The notes under the pieces are model-generated. The model did not search any database. It saw only the letters and a program-made list of their open reading frames with translations, and was not told the DNA's origin. The position numbers were made by a program, and so were the translations under genes. From Patescibacteria group bacterium (GTDB taxonomy: Bacteria > Patescibacteriota > Patescibacteriia > UBA2196), in assembly GCA_028748975.1 (NCBI GenBank), contig JAQTPI010000009.1, forward strand, positions 1-42,946: a stretch of 42,946 nt of DNA. The letters are read 5' to 3'. Below are positions 30,835 to 38,961 of the stretch, piece after piece (position 1 is the first letter of the stretch; every line of letters begins with the position of its first letter).

Positions 30835-32321
30835 ATTAGGATGGGAAGGAAAAAGAGAGGTAAAAAAGCTGAAGGCAAGGTCCACCAGAAGTGGTCGAAA
30901 AATAAAAATATAAAAACACAAGAATATAAAATTAAGCCCAATTTCTGATCTCTGATTTCTGATTTATTTTTTATAAGGAAATAAAGAAATAAGGAAATAA
31001 GGGTAATAATTAAAATAATCCCTAGTTCTGCCAGCGCCAATAAATAGATATTATGAACTGGCTGATAAAACCAGGCGGGTTGGCCCGGATTATTTTTTTG
31101 CAAAGCAATTGTGTAATTTCCTAAACCAACTCCTAAAAGCGGATTTTGTTTAATGATTTGCCAGGCCTGGCTGTAGCCGGTGAGGCGTTCAGTGTTGGAT
31201 TTGAGTTCCAGGCGAGAAGTGGTGGAAGTTCTGGTTTGAATTAGTGGCCAATAAATAAATGATAAACAACAAAAAATTAGTATAATGAATAATGAATAAT
31301 GAAAAATGAATAATGGTTTTTTTCTAACGTCATTCCGAGGCCTGATAGCAATCGGGCCGATGGAATCTTTGGTAAAGATCCCATCGCTTCGCTCGGGATG
31401 ACAGCGACGAGATCCTTCCTTCTCGCCTCGTTGGCGAGTCGTCAGGATGACAATCACCACGAGAAACAGCATCAGCCAGGCGGCGCGGGAGAAGGTGAAG
31501 AATAAACCAGCAGTTAGCAATAAACAATTAGCAATTAGTAAAGCGCCAACAATTGGTAATTGATAATTAAAAATTTTATAATTAATTTTGTTAATTGTTA
31601 ATTGATTTTTGTTAATTATTATTATCCAGAAACATAAAACAATTGCTACAACAATAAACCCCGCTAACACATTCGGGTGTGGCAGGTTGCCATAGGCGCG
31701 CAGGAAGCGGCCGCCAGTGGTTTCCACCACGCTCACGCCCAAGTCGCCGGGATGTTGCGAAGCCATGCCCAGCCACTTGCTCGCGAAAACGTTTTGGGTA
31801 ATAAATTGATAAATTCCCAGCGCGGCGGAAATAGTCATGCTCAAAACAAAAGCCAGCGCGGTTTTAGTTTTGGAAAAATCTATTTTTTTGATTAGCCAAA
31901 TTAATAATAAACCTTCGGCAATGCGGAGATACCAGTAGGTGGATAATAATTTATCGGAAGAGGTGAGAATATTTAAAATACAAAATACAATTAACAAAAA
32001 GCAAAACACGACAACCCCTCTGGTTCGCCGTGAGCGAACCACCTCCCCTTCGAAAGGGGAGGATAGCGACGGCATCCCCTCCTTTCGAAGGAGGGGTGAG
32101 CCGACAGTAGTCGGCTCGAGGTGGTTGTTTAACAATTTAACAATCAAACAATTTAACAATATTAGCACAAAAACCACATCAAAAGCATAAATTGAAATCC
32201 GGCCATACTCAAAAACCCCGCTGGAAATTTGCGCCTCGCGAATAATCCAGCGCGTTTGCCACGGCAGGAGAAAAACGAAAAGATAAAGCAGGTATTCTTG
32301 AATTTTTTTTAAGTTTGACAT
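30813..32321 (-). CDS. O-antigen ligase/polymerase-like membrane protein, 502 aa, with several repeat-derived insertions
   Basis: About ten hydrophobic segments. LPHPNVLAGFIVVAIVL and the loop SNTERLTGYSQAWQIIKQNPLLGVGLGNY, then PVHNIYLLALAELG, match the Wzy_C/RfaL O-antigen ligase domain, which moves glycans onto acceptors at the outer face of the membrane. Residues about 64-103 (SPLLRKEG..RRTRGVVV) are an in-frame family C repeat, and about 290-331 (RCHPERSDG..RPRNDV) a family B repeat. KNQLTINKINYKIFNYQL, FIFHYSLFIILI and KNKSEIRDQKLG also look repeat-derived. All are between membrane segments. Confidence 0.85.
   Translation of the reverse strand: MSNLKKIQEYLLYLFVFLLPWQTRWIIREAQISSGVFEYGRISIYAFDVVFVLILLNCLIVKLLNNHLEPTTVGSPLLRKEGMPSLSSPFEGEVVRSRRTRGVVVFCFLLIVFCILNILTSSDKLLSTYWYLRIAEGLLLIWLIKKIDFSKTKTALAFVLSMTISAALGIYQFITQNVFASKWLGMASQHPGDLGVSVVETTGGRFLRAYGNLPHPNVLAGFIVVAIVLCFWIIIINKNQLTINKINYKIFNYQLPIVGALLIANCLLLTAGLFFTFSRAAWLMLFLVVIVILTTRQRGEKEGSRRCHPERSDGIFTKDSIGPIAIRPRNDVRKKPLFIFHYSLFIILIFCCLSFIYWPLIQTRTSTTSRLELKSNTERLTGYSQAWQIIKQNPLLGVGLGNYTIALQKNNPGQPAWFYQPVHNIYLLALAELGIILIITLISLFLYFLIKNKSEIRDQKLGLILYSCVFIFLFFDHFWWTLPSAFLPLFFLPILIKKNNSE
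30972..31008. repeat. AAGGAAATAAAGAAATAAGG tract, family F, within the O-antigen ligase-like gene
   Basis: Low-complexity units that code for the FLYFLI-type segment near the C terminus. Confidence 0.5.
31329..31452. repeat. family B repeat in frame in the O-antigen ligase-like gene
   Basis: GTCATTCCGAGGCCTGATAG..ATCGGGCC..GATGACA followed by CGAGATCCTTCC..CGTCAGGATGACA. It adds about 41 codons. Confidence 0.85.
32012..32128. repeat. family C repeat in frame in the O-antigen ligase-like gene
   Basis: CAACCCCTCTGGTTCGCC through CCTCCCCTTCGAAAGGGGAGG and ATCCCCTCCTTTCGAAGGAG to GAGGTGGTTG. It adds about 39 codons. Confidence 0.88.
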
Positions 32322-32342
32322 AAAGTTTGGATGTGGTAAGAT
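32315..32342 (+). promoter_or_regulatory. promoter of the 32386 gene
   Basis: TTGACA (32315-32320), 16-nt spacer, TAAGAT (32337-32342). It overlaps the start codon of the divergent O-antigen ligase-like gene. Confidence 0.7.
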
Positions 32343-32385
32343 TTTAATGGAACTTTCAATAATTAATCAAGCAGGAGAAAAAAGC

Positions 32386-33138
32386 ATGGACGCGAAGATT
32401 GAATTGGTGAGAGGAGAAAATTGTTTTACCGTGTTTGATCTTTTGAAAAAAGCCGCTCGATTTGCTCAACTTAAATTGGTTGATAAAAAAAATTCCAAAT
32501 TTTTGACCGAGCCAATCAAGACATACGCGTTAGACAAAAATACGCTTGCTTTTCTGGCTGAAAAGGGAATTAAAGAACAAAAACGCCCCGATTGTAATAA
32601 TGAAATTTTTACTTTGATTGACCAAAACCCGCAAAATCCTAGACCCGGCTTTCAGCCCAGTAATAGTTGGAATTTTAAACAAAGAAAAGACGGCAACGAA
32701 TTTGATTTGGAAATTACTTTGTATGCCAAATTGGTTATGAACCCAAAAAAACGCGGAATTGAGATTTATCCCCAGGTTTTTGGGACATTTCTTTCGGCCA
32801 CCGACCCCTTGCCTGTCAGCCGGATGTTTAAGGCCTTGGTTGATAGTGACAAGGCGGCGCTAATTGTGGCCAAAGAACTGGCCGCCAAAAACAAACTCTT
32901 TGTTACTTGGGCACAATTGGGTTTTGCCGGCATTCGTCTCATCAGCGATCTCTTTGTTGAGCTTTTCGGCAAAAATGAAGCCGTGATGCGACTTAGCCAC
33001 GATCAAAAAATCTTTAAACCCACACCTTTTAATTCAGATGAAAGCAATCTGTACTTGATGGAATCTGAACACTGGAAACTGTTTGAGATTTGGGTAAAAC
33101 AACTTGAGGAATACCGCTTAAGGTTAAAAATTCAATAA
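32386..33138 (+). CDS. orphan protein, 250 aa
   Basis: The start at 32386 (MDAKIELVRGEN) is preceded by CAGGAG; an upstream ATG would sit at the transcription start. Not recognised. A globular mix is seen, with KRGIEIYPQVFGTFLSATDPLP and KNKLFVTWAQLGFAGIRLISDLFVELFG as the most structured parts. No membrane segment or cysteine cluster. It is an independent unit with its own promoter and terminator. Confidence 0.7.
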   Translation: MDAKIELVRGENCFTVFDLLKKAARFAQLKLVDKKNSKFLTEPIKTYALDKNTLAFLAEKGIKEQKRPDCNNEIFTLIDQNPQNPRPGFQPSNSWNFKQRKDGNEFDLEITLYAKLVMNPKKRGIEIYPQVFGTFLSATDPLPVSRMFKALVDSDKAALIVAKELAAKNKLFVTWAQLGFAGIRLISDLFVELFGKNEAVMRLSHDQKIFKPTPFNSDESNLYLMESEHWKLFEIWVKQLEEYRLRLKIQ

Positions 33139-33150
33139 AGATTCAACTGT

Positions 33151-33187
33151 CCCCGTCTCGGTTCAAAACCGCGCGGGGATTTTTTTA
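33151..33187 (+). terminator. terminator of the 32386 gene
   Basis: CCCCGTCTCGGTT pairs with AACCGCGCGGGG, then ATTTTTTTAA. Confidence 0.85.
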
Positions 33188-33190
33188 AGC

Positions 33191-33218
33191 TTGACATAAA
33201 AATTGATTGTGCTAGGAT
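33191..33218 (+). promoter_or_regulatory. promoter of the 33291 gene
   Basis: TTGACA (33191-33196), 16-nt spacer, TAGGAT (33213-33218). The leader has GTTTG/CAAAC and GCCCG/GGGC hairpins. Confidence 0.75.
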
Positions 33219-33290
33219 TATTTCAGGAGGTAATCGTTTGTTTTTACAAACCCGCCCGATAGTGGGCAAAAAATAAAAAGGAGATACACC

Positions 33291-33689
33291 ATGAAGATAA
33301 GGTACACTGGTGCGGCTACTATAATTGTTGCTGAAATGGAAATCGGCGAAATAATCTCAAAACCACTAGGTTATCCGGCAGTGTACATCAACGACAAGGA
33401 CAGCAAATTTTGCTTTAGTTTATCACTGGATGATGCTAAGAAAAATGAAGAAATAACAGATCAATTAAAAGTTGGAGATCGGTTAGTTTTAATGTTTATA
33501 CCAAACGAAACCATGCCGATTGCCGCAAAGATCTTGTTTCTTGCTCGAGTAGAGCTAGACGAACATAAACTTCCGTACCTTAACATCTTAATTAATGATG
33601 ATTCTCCGAGTTATTGTAGTTATTGGGAACGGTTTATTAATTCATACACTCAAATTCACCGAAGAGCTCCGGATTTGGCTAAAGAATAG
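33291..33689 (+). CDS. orphan protein, 132 aa
   Basis: Preceded by AAGGAG eight bases before ATG. Beta-rich first half (MKIRYTGAATIIVAEMEIGE, AVYINDKDSKFCFSLSLDD, VGDRLVLMFIP), then a helical tail (WERFINSYTQIHRRAP). Not recognised. Independent promoter and terminator, like its upstream neighbour. Confidence 0.7.
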   Translation: MKIRYTGAATIIVAEMEIGEIISKPLGYPAVYINDKDSKFCFSLSLDDAKKNEEITDQLKVGDRLVLMFIPNETMPIAAKILFLARVELDEHKLPYLNILINDDSPSYCSYWERFINSYTQIHRRAPDLAKE

Positions 33690-33710
33690 ATGCATCTAAA
33701 CTATCACTTA

Positions 33711-33737
33711 AAGGGTGGCAAAAGCCATCCTTTTTTA
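33711..33737 (+). terminator. terminator of the 33291 gene
   Basis: GGGTGGC pairs with GCCATCC around AAAA, then TTTTTTATTT. Confidence 0.8.
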
Positions 33738-33757
33738 TTTGGTTTGATGACCTACTA

Positions 33758-33869
33758 CGAATGTACGAATCCCGAATACTCGGGACGAATATACGAATAA
33801 TAATACACGCCTATCGGCGAGACAATAATAAACCTCTCCCCTAACCCTCTCCTTCGTAAGGAGAGGGGA
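33758..33869. repeat. family I repeat followed by a variant family C hairpin
   Basis: ACGAATGTACGAATCCCGAA..CGGGACGAATATACGAATA, then CCTCTCCCCTAACCCTCTCC and CCTTCGTAAGGAGAGGGG. Confidence 0.75.
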
Positions 33870-33888
33870 CGCTACCAACAAATTTACA

Positions 33889-34902
33889 TCAATTGCCAAT
33901 AATCTCCATCAGTTTCTTTTGATATTTTTCCGCAAACTCGGCGCGGCGATCTACAAGGTGAAATTTTAAAATCTGATCGCTGATAATGACGCCCTGGGTT
34001 TTGTTGGCCAATTCTTTTAATTGTCTGGGCATAATCCAAAGCTGGATTTTCTGATAAAATTTATCCGGCCAAATGGCGGCGAAGAATTGCCAGACTTTTT
34101 TTAGAAATAATCCAACAACCCCTCCCTCCGACCGCTGTCGGAGACCTCCCCTTCGAAAGGGGAGGATAGCGACGACGGTATCCCCTCCTTTCGAAGGAGG
34201 GGTGGCGAGCGAGAGCGAGCCGGGGTGGTTGTTTGGCAGCCATTTTTCCACCCACTCATTTTCTTTTATAAATTTTTCAAAAATTCCGCCGGCATCATAC
34301 AAAGGAATTAAACCTGTAAACCACCAAGTTAAATAGGGGTCGTCAGCCAGTTTTATTTTTTCCAAATTCAAACCGTCTTCGGCTAAGTAAAATGAAAAAC
34401 AAAATTTGTCTCTAATAGTTTTTTTATTCGGGCGCAAATTCAGGATTTTAAAAAATCCGGTGGCAAACCAGCGGGTGGCCCAAATTCTCTTGGGCGCGGT
34501 AATGATTAAAAAATCAATGTCATCTTCGGCTTTGGCATTTTTATAGCCCAAAACATTACAAACAACCACGGCTTTGATAAAAGGTAAAATTCCTAAAAAT
34601 TTGGCTGCTCGTCTGGCGCGTTTTAATTTTCTTTCCGATTCAATGGCGCGTTCTTTTCGTGTCCCAATAATTTTTTCTCTGCCAGGCAGAAAATAGAAAC
34701 TATTTTGATGAATAATTAAATTTTTACTAAGCAACTTTTCTATCTCTGAAAAAATCAGGAGCCTGTCCGCCGGAGCGTTAATGGGTGGCTGAGGAGCGTA
34801 GGCGGACAAATACCAATTAAAAATTTCCTCTTGGGTTAAGGGATATTCAAATAAATCAAACCAAATGATGGTTTTTAGGATGTTTTTGGCAAGTTCGTCC
34901 AT
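33889..34902 (-). CDS. nucleotidyltransferase-like protein, 337 aa, with two repeat-derived insertions
   Basis: NVLGYKNAKAEDDIDFLIIT carries the D-x-D-like DIDFLIIT of the polymerase-beta nucleotidyltransferase fold. An N-terminal winged-helix-like region (ILKTIIWFDLFEYPLTQEEI) precedes it. Related proteins in CPR are annotated only as hypothetical. Residues about 32-46 (SAYAPQPPINAPADR) are encoded by a family L palindrome, and about 223-262 (NNHPGSLSLATPPSKGG..RQRSEGGVVG) by an in-frame family C repeat. Confidence 0.65.
   Translation of the reverse strand: MDELAKNILKTIIWFDLFEYPLTQEEIFNWYLSAYAPQPPINAPADRLLIFSEIEKLLSKNLIIHQNSFYFLPGREKIIGTRKERAIESERKLKRARRAAKFLGILPFIKAVVVCNVLGYKNAKAEDDIDFLIITAPKRIWATRWFATGFFKILNLRPNKKTIRDKFCFSFYLAEDGLNLEKIKLADDPYLTWWFTGLIPLYDAGGIFEKFIKENEWVEKWLPNNHPGSLSLATPPSKGGDTVVAILPFRRGGLRQRSEGGVVGLFLKKVWQFFAAIWPDKFYQKIQLWIMPRQLKELANKTQGVIISDQILKFHLVDRRAEFAEKYQKKLMEIIGN
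34115..34233. repeat. family C repeat in frame in the nucleotidyltransferase-like gene
   Basis: CAACAACCCCTCCCTCCGAC, CTCCCCTTCGAAAGGGGAGG, TATCCCCTCCTTTCGAAGG and GGGGTGGTTGTTTGG. Confidence 0.88.
34765..34807. repeat. family L repeat in frame in the nucleotidyltransferase-like gene
   Basis: Arms GTCCGCC and GGCGGAC surround GGAGCG..GGAGCG sequences shared with 10955-11007, whose arms are different. Confidence 0.65.
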
Positions 34903-34919
34903 GGATTTATTGTAGCACA

Positions 34920-35245
34920 GGTAACAAAGTAATAAAGCAATAGAGTAATAAAGTAATAATATTAAGCGGGCTTTTTCTTTTCCCGATTTTGTGATAGAGT
35001 GGTAGAATTAAGTCATGTTAGCATAAAGCATTTTAGCATAAGAGCATACGACTTTTCGCCTATTGGCGAAGTGTATAAACCTCACCCTGCTCTCTCTCCC
35101 GAGTACTCGGGATAAGGAGAGGGGGCGCTCAGGATCCCCGCTTTCGCGGGGATGACAGGATATAGTTATTTGTAAATTTGTATATTTGTATTTGATTTGC
35201 CCGCCCGACTGAACGACAGCAGTCGTTCGGGCGGGTAATTTGTAT
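34920..35245. repeat. repeat-filled spacer upstream of uvrB
   Basis: Holds an AAAGTAATAAAGCAATAG tract (to about 34960), family E units (35014-35050), a family C variant with CCCGAGTACTCGGGAT (35079-35127), a family A-like ATCCCCGCTTTCGCGGGGAT (35132-35158) and GCCCGCCCGACTG..CAGTCG..GGGCGGG (35200-35236). No gene is seen. Confidence 0.65.
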
Positions 35246-35250
35246 TAATT

Positions 35251-37380
35251 ATGAAATTCCAAATAAAATCAAAATATAAGCCTGCCGGCGACCAGCCCAA
35301 AGCGATTAAGGAATTAAGCGCTGGCATTGAATGTGGCTTAAAAAAGCAAACACTCCTTGGCGTGACCGGTTCGGGCAAGACTTTTACCGTGGCTAATGTG
35401 ATTGAAAAAATTCAAAAGCCGACTTTGGTAATTTCGCATAATAAAACTTTGGCGGCGCAACTGTGCCAGGAATTTCGCGATTTTTTTCCCGAAAATGCCG
35501 TGGAATATTTTGTTTCCTACTACGACTATTATCAGCCAGAAGCGTATTTGCCGCACACCGACACCTACATTGAAAAAGAAGCGCAGATTAATGAGGAAAT
35601 TGACCGCCTGCGCCATGCTTCCACCCAGGCGCTTTTAAGCCGCAAAGACGTGATCATTGTCGCCTCGGTTTCGGCCATTTATGGTTTGGGTTCGCCCAAG
35701 GAATATGAAAAAATTGTTTTGCATCTGAAGCACGGGCAAAAATTGGCGCGCGAAGAATTAACCAAGCAATTGATTGAAATGCAGTTTGAACGCACCAATT
35801 CTGATTTGCGGCGCGGGCACTTTCGTCTGCGCGGGCAAGTTTTGGAAGTGGCGCCGGTCAATGAGGAAAAAATTTATCGCTTTTATATTGGCGAAAAAAT
35901 TGAAGCGATTGAACAGCTGGATCCGGTAACCAGGAAAATTTTATCAGAACCAAAAGATGTGTTTTTCTTCCCAACCAAACATTATGTGGCGGGTGATAGC
36001 GCGCGGGCAATGGCTTTTAAAACAATCAAAGATGAATTGAAAGACCGGCTGGCGTATTTTAAAAAACACGGCAAATTTTTGGAAGAAGAAAGGTTGAGAC
36101 GGCGCGTGCGCTATGATTTGGAAATGATTAAAAATATCGGCTACTGCAACGGCATTGAAAATTATTCACGTCATTTTGAAGGCCGACAAGCTGGCGAACC
36201 GCCGTTTACGCTTTTGGATTATTTCAAGGTTTGCGCGCCGGATTTTTTGACCATCATTGATGAATCGCATGTGACTTTGCCGCAAATCCGGGGCATGTAT
36301 GAAGGCGACAAGTCGCGCAAAGATGTTTTAATTGAACATGGCTTCCGCTTGCCCTCGGCCAAAGACAATCGTCCGCTTAAAAATTCCGAATTTGCCCAAA
36401 AAGTAAATCAAATAATTTATATGTCAGCCACGCCGGCGGAAGAAGAAATTCGGGAAAGTGAAAAAGTGGTGGAACAGATTGTGCGGCCGACAGGGTTGAT
36501 TGATCCGGAGGTGGTGATTAGACCGATAGTTGGTAAAACCCAAAACTCAATTAACAAAACTCAAGAAAAGAAATCAGAAATCAGAAATCAGAAATCAGGG
36601 CTTACTGATTACGAGTTACAAGTTACGGATTACAAGTTACAAAAACTGTCTCAAGTGGAAGATTTAATTGAAAGAATAAAAGACCGTGTTAAAAAACACG
36701 AGCGAGTTTTGGTAACCACTTTGACCAAACGCATGGCTGAAGATTTGACCGAATATTTAGAGCAACAAAAAATCAAGGTGAAATATCTCCACAGCGACGT
36801 ACAAACTTTGGACAGAATTGAAATTATTATGGGACTGCGTCAGGGGAAAATTGACGTGATCGTGGGCGTGAATTTATTGCGTGAGGGCTTGGATTTGCCG
36901 GAAGTGTCCCTGGTGGCAATTTTGGATGCGGACAAAGAAGGGTTTTTGAGAAACGATACTTCGTTGATTCAAACCATTGGCCGGGCAGCGAGAAACATTA
37001 ATGGCCAGGTGGTAATTTACGCGGATAAAATTACGGAATCAATCAAGCGCGCTGTTTTTGAAACCGACCGCCGTAGGAAAATTCAGATTGCTTACAATAA
37101 AAAACACAACATCACGCCGAAAACGATTGAGAAAAATATTAAAAATATCTTGGAGGAATTTGGAATAACGTCATTAAAACATAAAAGCATTAAAACATTA
37201 AAACAAAGAAGCGAAGTGCTGCGGCTCGATTTGACGGGCGACAAGCGGCCGCTGGAGGAAATTATTAAAGACAAAGAAAATCAGATGCGTCGCGCGGCCA
37301 AGGAATTGGAGTTTGAACTGGCAGCAATACTCCGAGATGAAATTTATCAGTTAAGAAAAGAAATAAGAAATGCAGAGTAA
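35251..37380 (+). CDS. uvrB: excinuclease ABC subunit UvrB, 709 aa, with repeat-derived insertions
   Basis: DNA-damage verification helicase of nucleotide excision repair. Walker A GVTGSGKT (37-44), beta-hairpin region YYDYYQPEAYLP, DESHVTLPQIRGMY (motif II), SATP (motif III), LLREGLDLPEVSLVAILDAD and QTIGRAARN (motifs V and VI), and a C-terminal UVR domain (EFELAAILRDEIYQLR) are all present. Insertions lie at about 428-467 (TQNSINKTQEKKSEIRNQK and onward to YKLQK), matching family G-type text, and at about 640-652 (family E). UvrA follows 3.2 kb away with unrelated genes between. Confidence 0.97.
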   Translation: MKFQIKSKYKPAGDQPKAIKELSAGIECGLKKQTLLGVTGSGKTFTVANVIEKIQKPTLVISHNKTLAAQLCQEFRDFFPENAVEYFVSYYDYYQPEAYLPHTDTYIEKEAQINEEIDRLRHASTQALLSRKDVIIVASVSAIYGLGSPKEYEKIVLHLKHGQKLAREELTKQLIEMQFERTNSDLRRGHFRLRGQVLEVAPVNEEKIYRFYIGEKIEAIEQLDPVTRKILSEPKDVFFFPTKHYVAGDSARAMAFKTIKDELKDRLAYFKKHGKFLEEERLRRRVRYDLEMIKNIGYCNGIENYSRHFEGRQAGEPPFTLLDYFKVCAPDFLTIIDESHVTLPQIRGMYEGDKSRKDVLIEHGFRLPSAKDNRPLKNSEFAQKVNQIIYMSATPAEEEIRESEKVVEQIVRPTGLIDPEVVIRPIVGKTQNSINKTQEKKSEIRNQKSGLTDYELQVTDYKLQKLSQVEDLIERIKDRVKKHERVLVTTLTKRMAEDLTEYLEQQKIKVKYLHSDVQTLDRIEIIMGLRQGKIDVIVGVNLLREGLDLPEVSLVAILDADKEGFLRNDTSLIQTIGRAARNINGQVVIYADKITESIKRAVFETDRRRKIQIAYNKKHNITPKTIEKNIKNILEEFGITSLKHKSIKTLKQRSEVLRLDLTGDKRPLEEIIKDKENQMRRAAKELEFELAAILRDEIYQLRKEIRNAE
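36536..36650 (+). repeat. in-frame family G and related AT-rich repeat inside uvrB
   Basis: CAAAACTCAATTAACAAAAC, AGAAATCAGAAATCAG and GAGTTACAAGTTACGG units. The first two also occur at 12116-12180 outside any gene. Confidence 0.8.
37168..37206 (+). repeat. in-frame family E repeat inside uvrB
   Basis: CATTAAAACATAAAAGCAT and ATTAAAACATTAAAAC add about 13 codons (SLKHKSIKTLKQ). Confidence 0.75.
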
Positions 37381-37409
37381 AAAATAAACCCCGTTTTTTA
37401 AGGCGGGGT
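37380..37409 (-). terminator. terminator of the 37398 gene
   Basis: GACCCCGCCTTAAAAAACGG with CCCCG/CGGGG stem, then TTTATTTTTT on the minus strand. The stop codon of the gene lies in its loop. Confidence 0.75.
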
Positions 37410-37814
37410 CTGTAATGATTTGAGGTGGTTGATTAATGAATGATGAGAAATTATTATTTCGTCTATTAAGGTACAAAATTCCTCTCTCTGTGTTATTAAA
37501 GATCGCATTTCTTCTCGTGGTCTGCGAAAAATAGAATCGGCTAATTTTTCCATTTTAAATAGCAGGTCTACTAAGAGGTTTTTGGAATGCTCATCCGGCA
37601 TTTGCATTAGGAAAGAGCGAAAATGCGTATTTCTATTCACGATAGTACCAGCTGCAAAAGCAATGGTGCTGATGATTAATTCTGGTTTAAGTTTGGGGTC
37701 GGCGATCATAAAAAATTGACTCAGTTCATGTAAAAAACGACTATTATCTTCCAAGAGAATATCGATCGGCCTGGAATCTATCGTTAGTTTATTTTCCGGC
37801 TGTTTTTTATGCAT
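37398..37814 (-). CDS. orphan helical protein, 138 aa
   Basis: The start at 37814 (MHKKQPENKLTID) is preceded by GGGAGG. The protein is predicted to be all-helical (ILLEDNSRFLHELSQFF, LLVDLLFKMEKLADSIFRR, LIDEIIISHHSLINHLK). No known motif. It has a consensus promoter (37862-37890) and lies convergent to uvrB. Confidence 0.68.
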   Translation of the reverse strand: MHKKQPENKLTIDSRPIDILLEDNSRFLHELSQFFMIADPKLKPELIISTIAFAAGTIVNRNTHFRSFLMQMPDEHSKNLLVDLLFKMEKLADSIFRRPREEMRSLITQREEFCTLIDEIIISHHSLINHLKSLQTPP

Positions 37815-37861
37815 TTTTCCTCCCACTATTTAGTTTTTGAATGGGTTTTTAAATTTATTTC

Positions 37862-37890
37862 ATTATATAGCAGTAATTATTTTTTGTCAA
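37862..37890 (-). promoter_or_regulatory. promoter of the 37398 gene
   Basis: Minus-strand TTGACA (37890-37885), 17-nt spacer, TATAAT (37867-37862). Confidence 0.82.
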
Positions 37891-37912
37891 GTTTTATCAA
37901 TTTTTGAAGTTT

Positions 37913-38032
37913 ATGCAAATTCGTGAAATTAAAGCCAAAACAATTATTGCCAAATCCAATTTGTTGGCGACGGATGGTAGGAAATTGGGAAATAAAAAAC
38001 CGCGATCAGGACGCAGTTATTATACAATATAA
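37913..38032 (+). pseudogene. truncated radical-SAM 5' end, copy 1
   Basis: Reads MQIREIKAKTIIAKSNLLAT and then unrelated residues to a stop after 39 codons. The start resembles the N terminus of SPL-family radical SAM proteins (MKIREIxAKSILxKSxLP), just before where their Cx3Cx2C would lie. The same 16 codons recur at 38730 and 40171. Confidence 0.5.
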
Positions 38033-38035
38033 ATA

Positions 38036-38099
38036 GAAAAAAAATTGGGCGTGGGGCTAAGCAAGGTGTTTGTACGCACCGTGTTTAGCTTCCACGCCC
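38036..38099 (-). terminator. long-stem terminator of the lipoprotein gene
   Basis: GGGCGTGG and CCACGCCC close a stem of about 20 pairs (38047-38099), followed on the minus strand by AATTTTTTTTC. Confidence 0.85.
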
Positions 38100-38110
38100 G
38101 TGAAGATGAA

Positions 38111-38563
38111 TTACTCGTCGATTTTGGCGACCCAGAATTTCTGAGTTCGTCTTCCCGCCGACATATGGGAGACTACCCAGATGGAAACGTTTTTTGAAAA
38201 TACCATCTTGTGGGTATAGATTGTTCCTCCGTCTGGGGTGGATTTTTCGTACATGGCGCCACCTTCGGCTTTGCCATGGCCGATGACATTCATTTGGTCA
38301 TAAGTTGCCGACCAGACGAGTATGGGCGAGGAATTTCCGATTCCTTGGTCATCAGTCCAACGGAAAACCTTCAAAGCGACTATGTTTCCGTTCTTTTGTG
38401 TTCCACCAACCTCGTAGGATTCAATTGTGTAGACCGGTTTCCCGTTTTTACCCCCAAACGAACGAGTGGACAGAGGCTTGAGTTCGGTTTTTTCAGCCGC
38501 CGAACAACCACCAATTACCACCACTGCCGCGAGCAACAACAAAGCGAACCATGCCTTCTTCAT
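38111..38563 (-). CDS. small predicted lipoprotein, 150 aa
   Basis: The start at 38563 (MKKAWFALLLLAAVVVIGG) has AAGGAGG upstream. Signal peptide with lipobox VIGGC, so Cys20 would be lipidated and LspA (in this window) would process it. The mature part (KPVYTIESYEVGGTQKNGN, NSSPILVWSATYDQMNVIG, VSIWVVSHMSAGRRTQKF) is beta-rich and not recognised. Codon use is GC-richer than average. Consensus promoter and long terminator. Confidence 0.75.
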   Translation of the reverse strand: MKKAWFALLLLAAVVVIGGCSAAEKTELKPLSTRSFGGKNGKPVYTIESYEVGGTQKNGNIVALKVFRWTDDQGIGNSSPILVWSATYDQMNVIGHGKAEGGAMYEKSTPDGGTIYTHKMVFSKNVSIWVVSHMSAGRRTQKFWVAKIDE

Positions 38564-38638
38564 GACAATCCTCCTTAAAAAGATATGTGCATTTTCCGCT
38601 TTTAATGGGACGGAAATCATCTGTTTGATGATATTACC

Positions 38639-38667
38639 ATTATATATCATTCTAAAAATTTTGTCAA
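38639..38667 (-). promoter_or_regulatory. promoter of the lipoprotein gene
   Basis: Minus-strand TTGACA (38667-38662), 17-nt spacer, TATAAT (38644-38639). Confidence 0.85.
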
Positions 38668-38729
38668 GTGGATAATTTTGAAAAATACCATTAAAATGTC
38701 AAAATTTGGCTAAAATAAGCCAAAATATT

Positions 38730-38777
38730 ATGAAAATCCGTAAAATTAAAGCCAAATCAATTATTGCCAAATCCAAA
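38730..38777 (+). pseudogene. truncated radical-SAM 5' end, copy 2
   Basis: MKIRKIKAKSIIAKSK, same 16-codon core as at 37913, then diverges. Preceded by a TTTGGCTAAAATAAGCCAAA palindrome. Confidence 0.5.
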
Positions 38778-38854
38778 ATTAAATACCTTGTACAGTTAAC
38801 AGGTGTTACCTCTATTTTATCAAAGTGTTATTTCATAGTGTTAACTAAAGGAGT

Positions 38855-38883
38855 TTGACAAAAAAGTTCTAGTTTGCTATAAT
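38855..38883 (+). promoter_or_regulatory. promoter of the 38962 gene
   Basis: TTGACA (38855-38860), 17-nt spacer ending TGC, TATAAT (38878-38883): full consensus. Confidence 0.88.
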
Positions 38884-38961
38884 GATCTATTACCAACTGG
38901 TAATCCCAAAGCGAGGGTTTTTCGCTAAAAACAGACAAATTAATAGAGGAGGAAAAGTACA

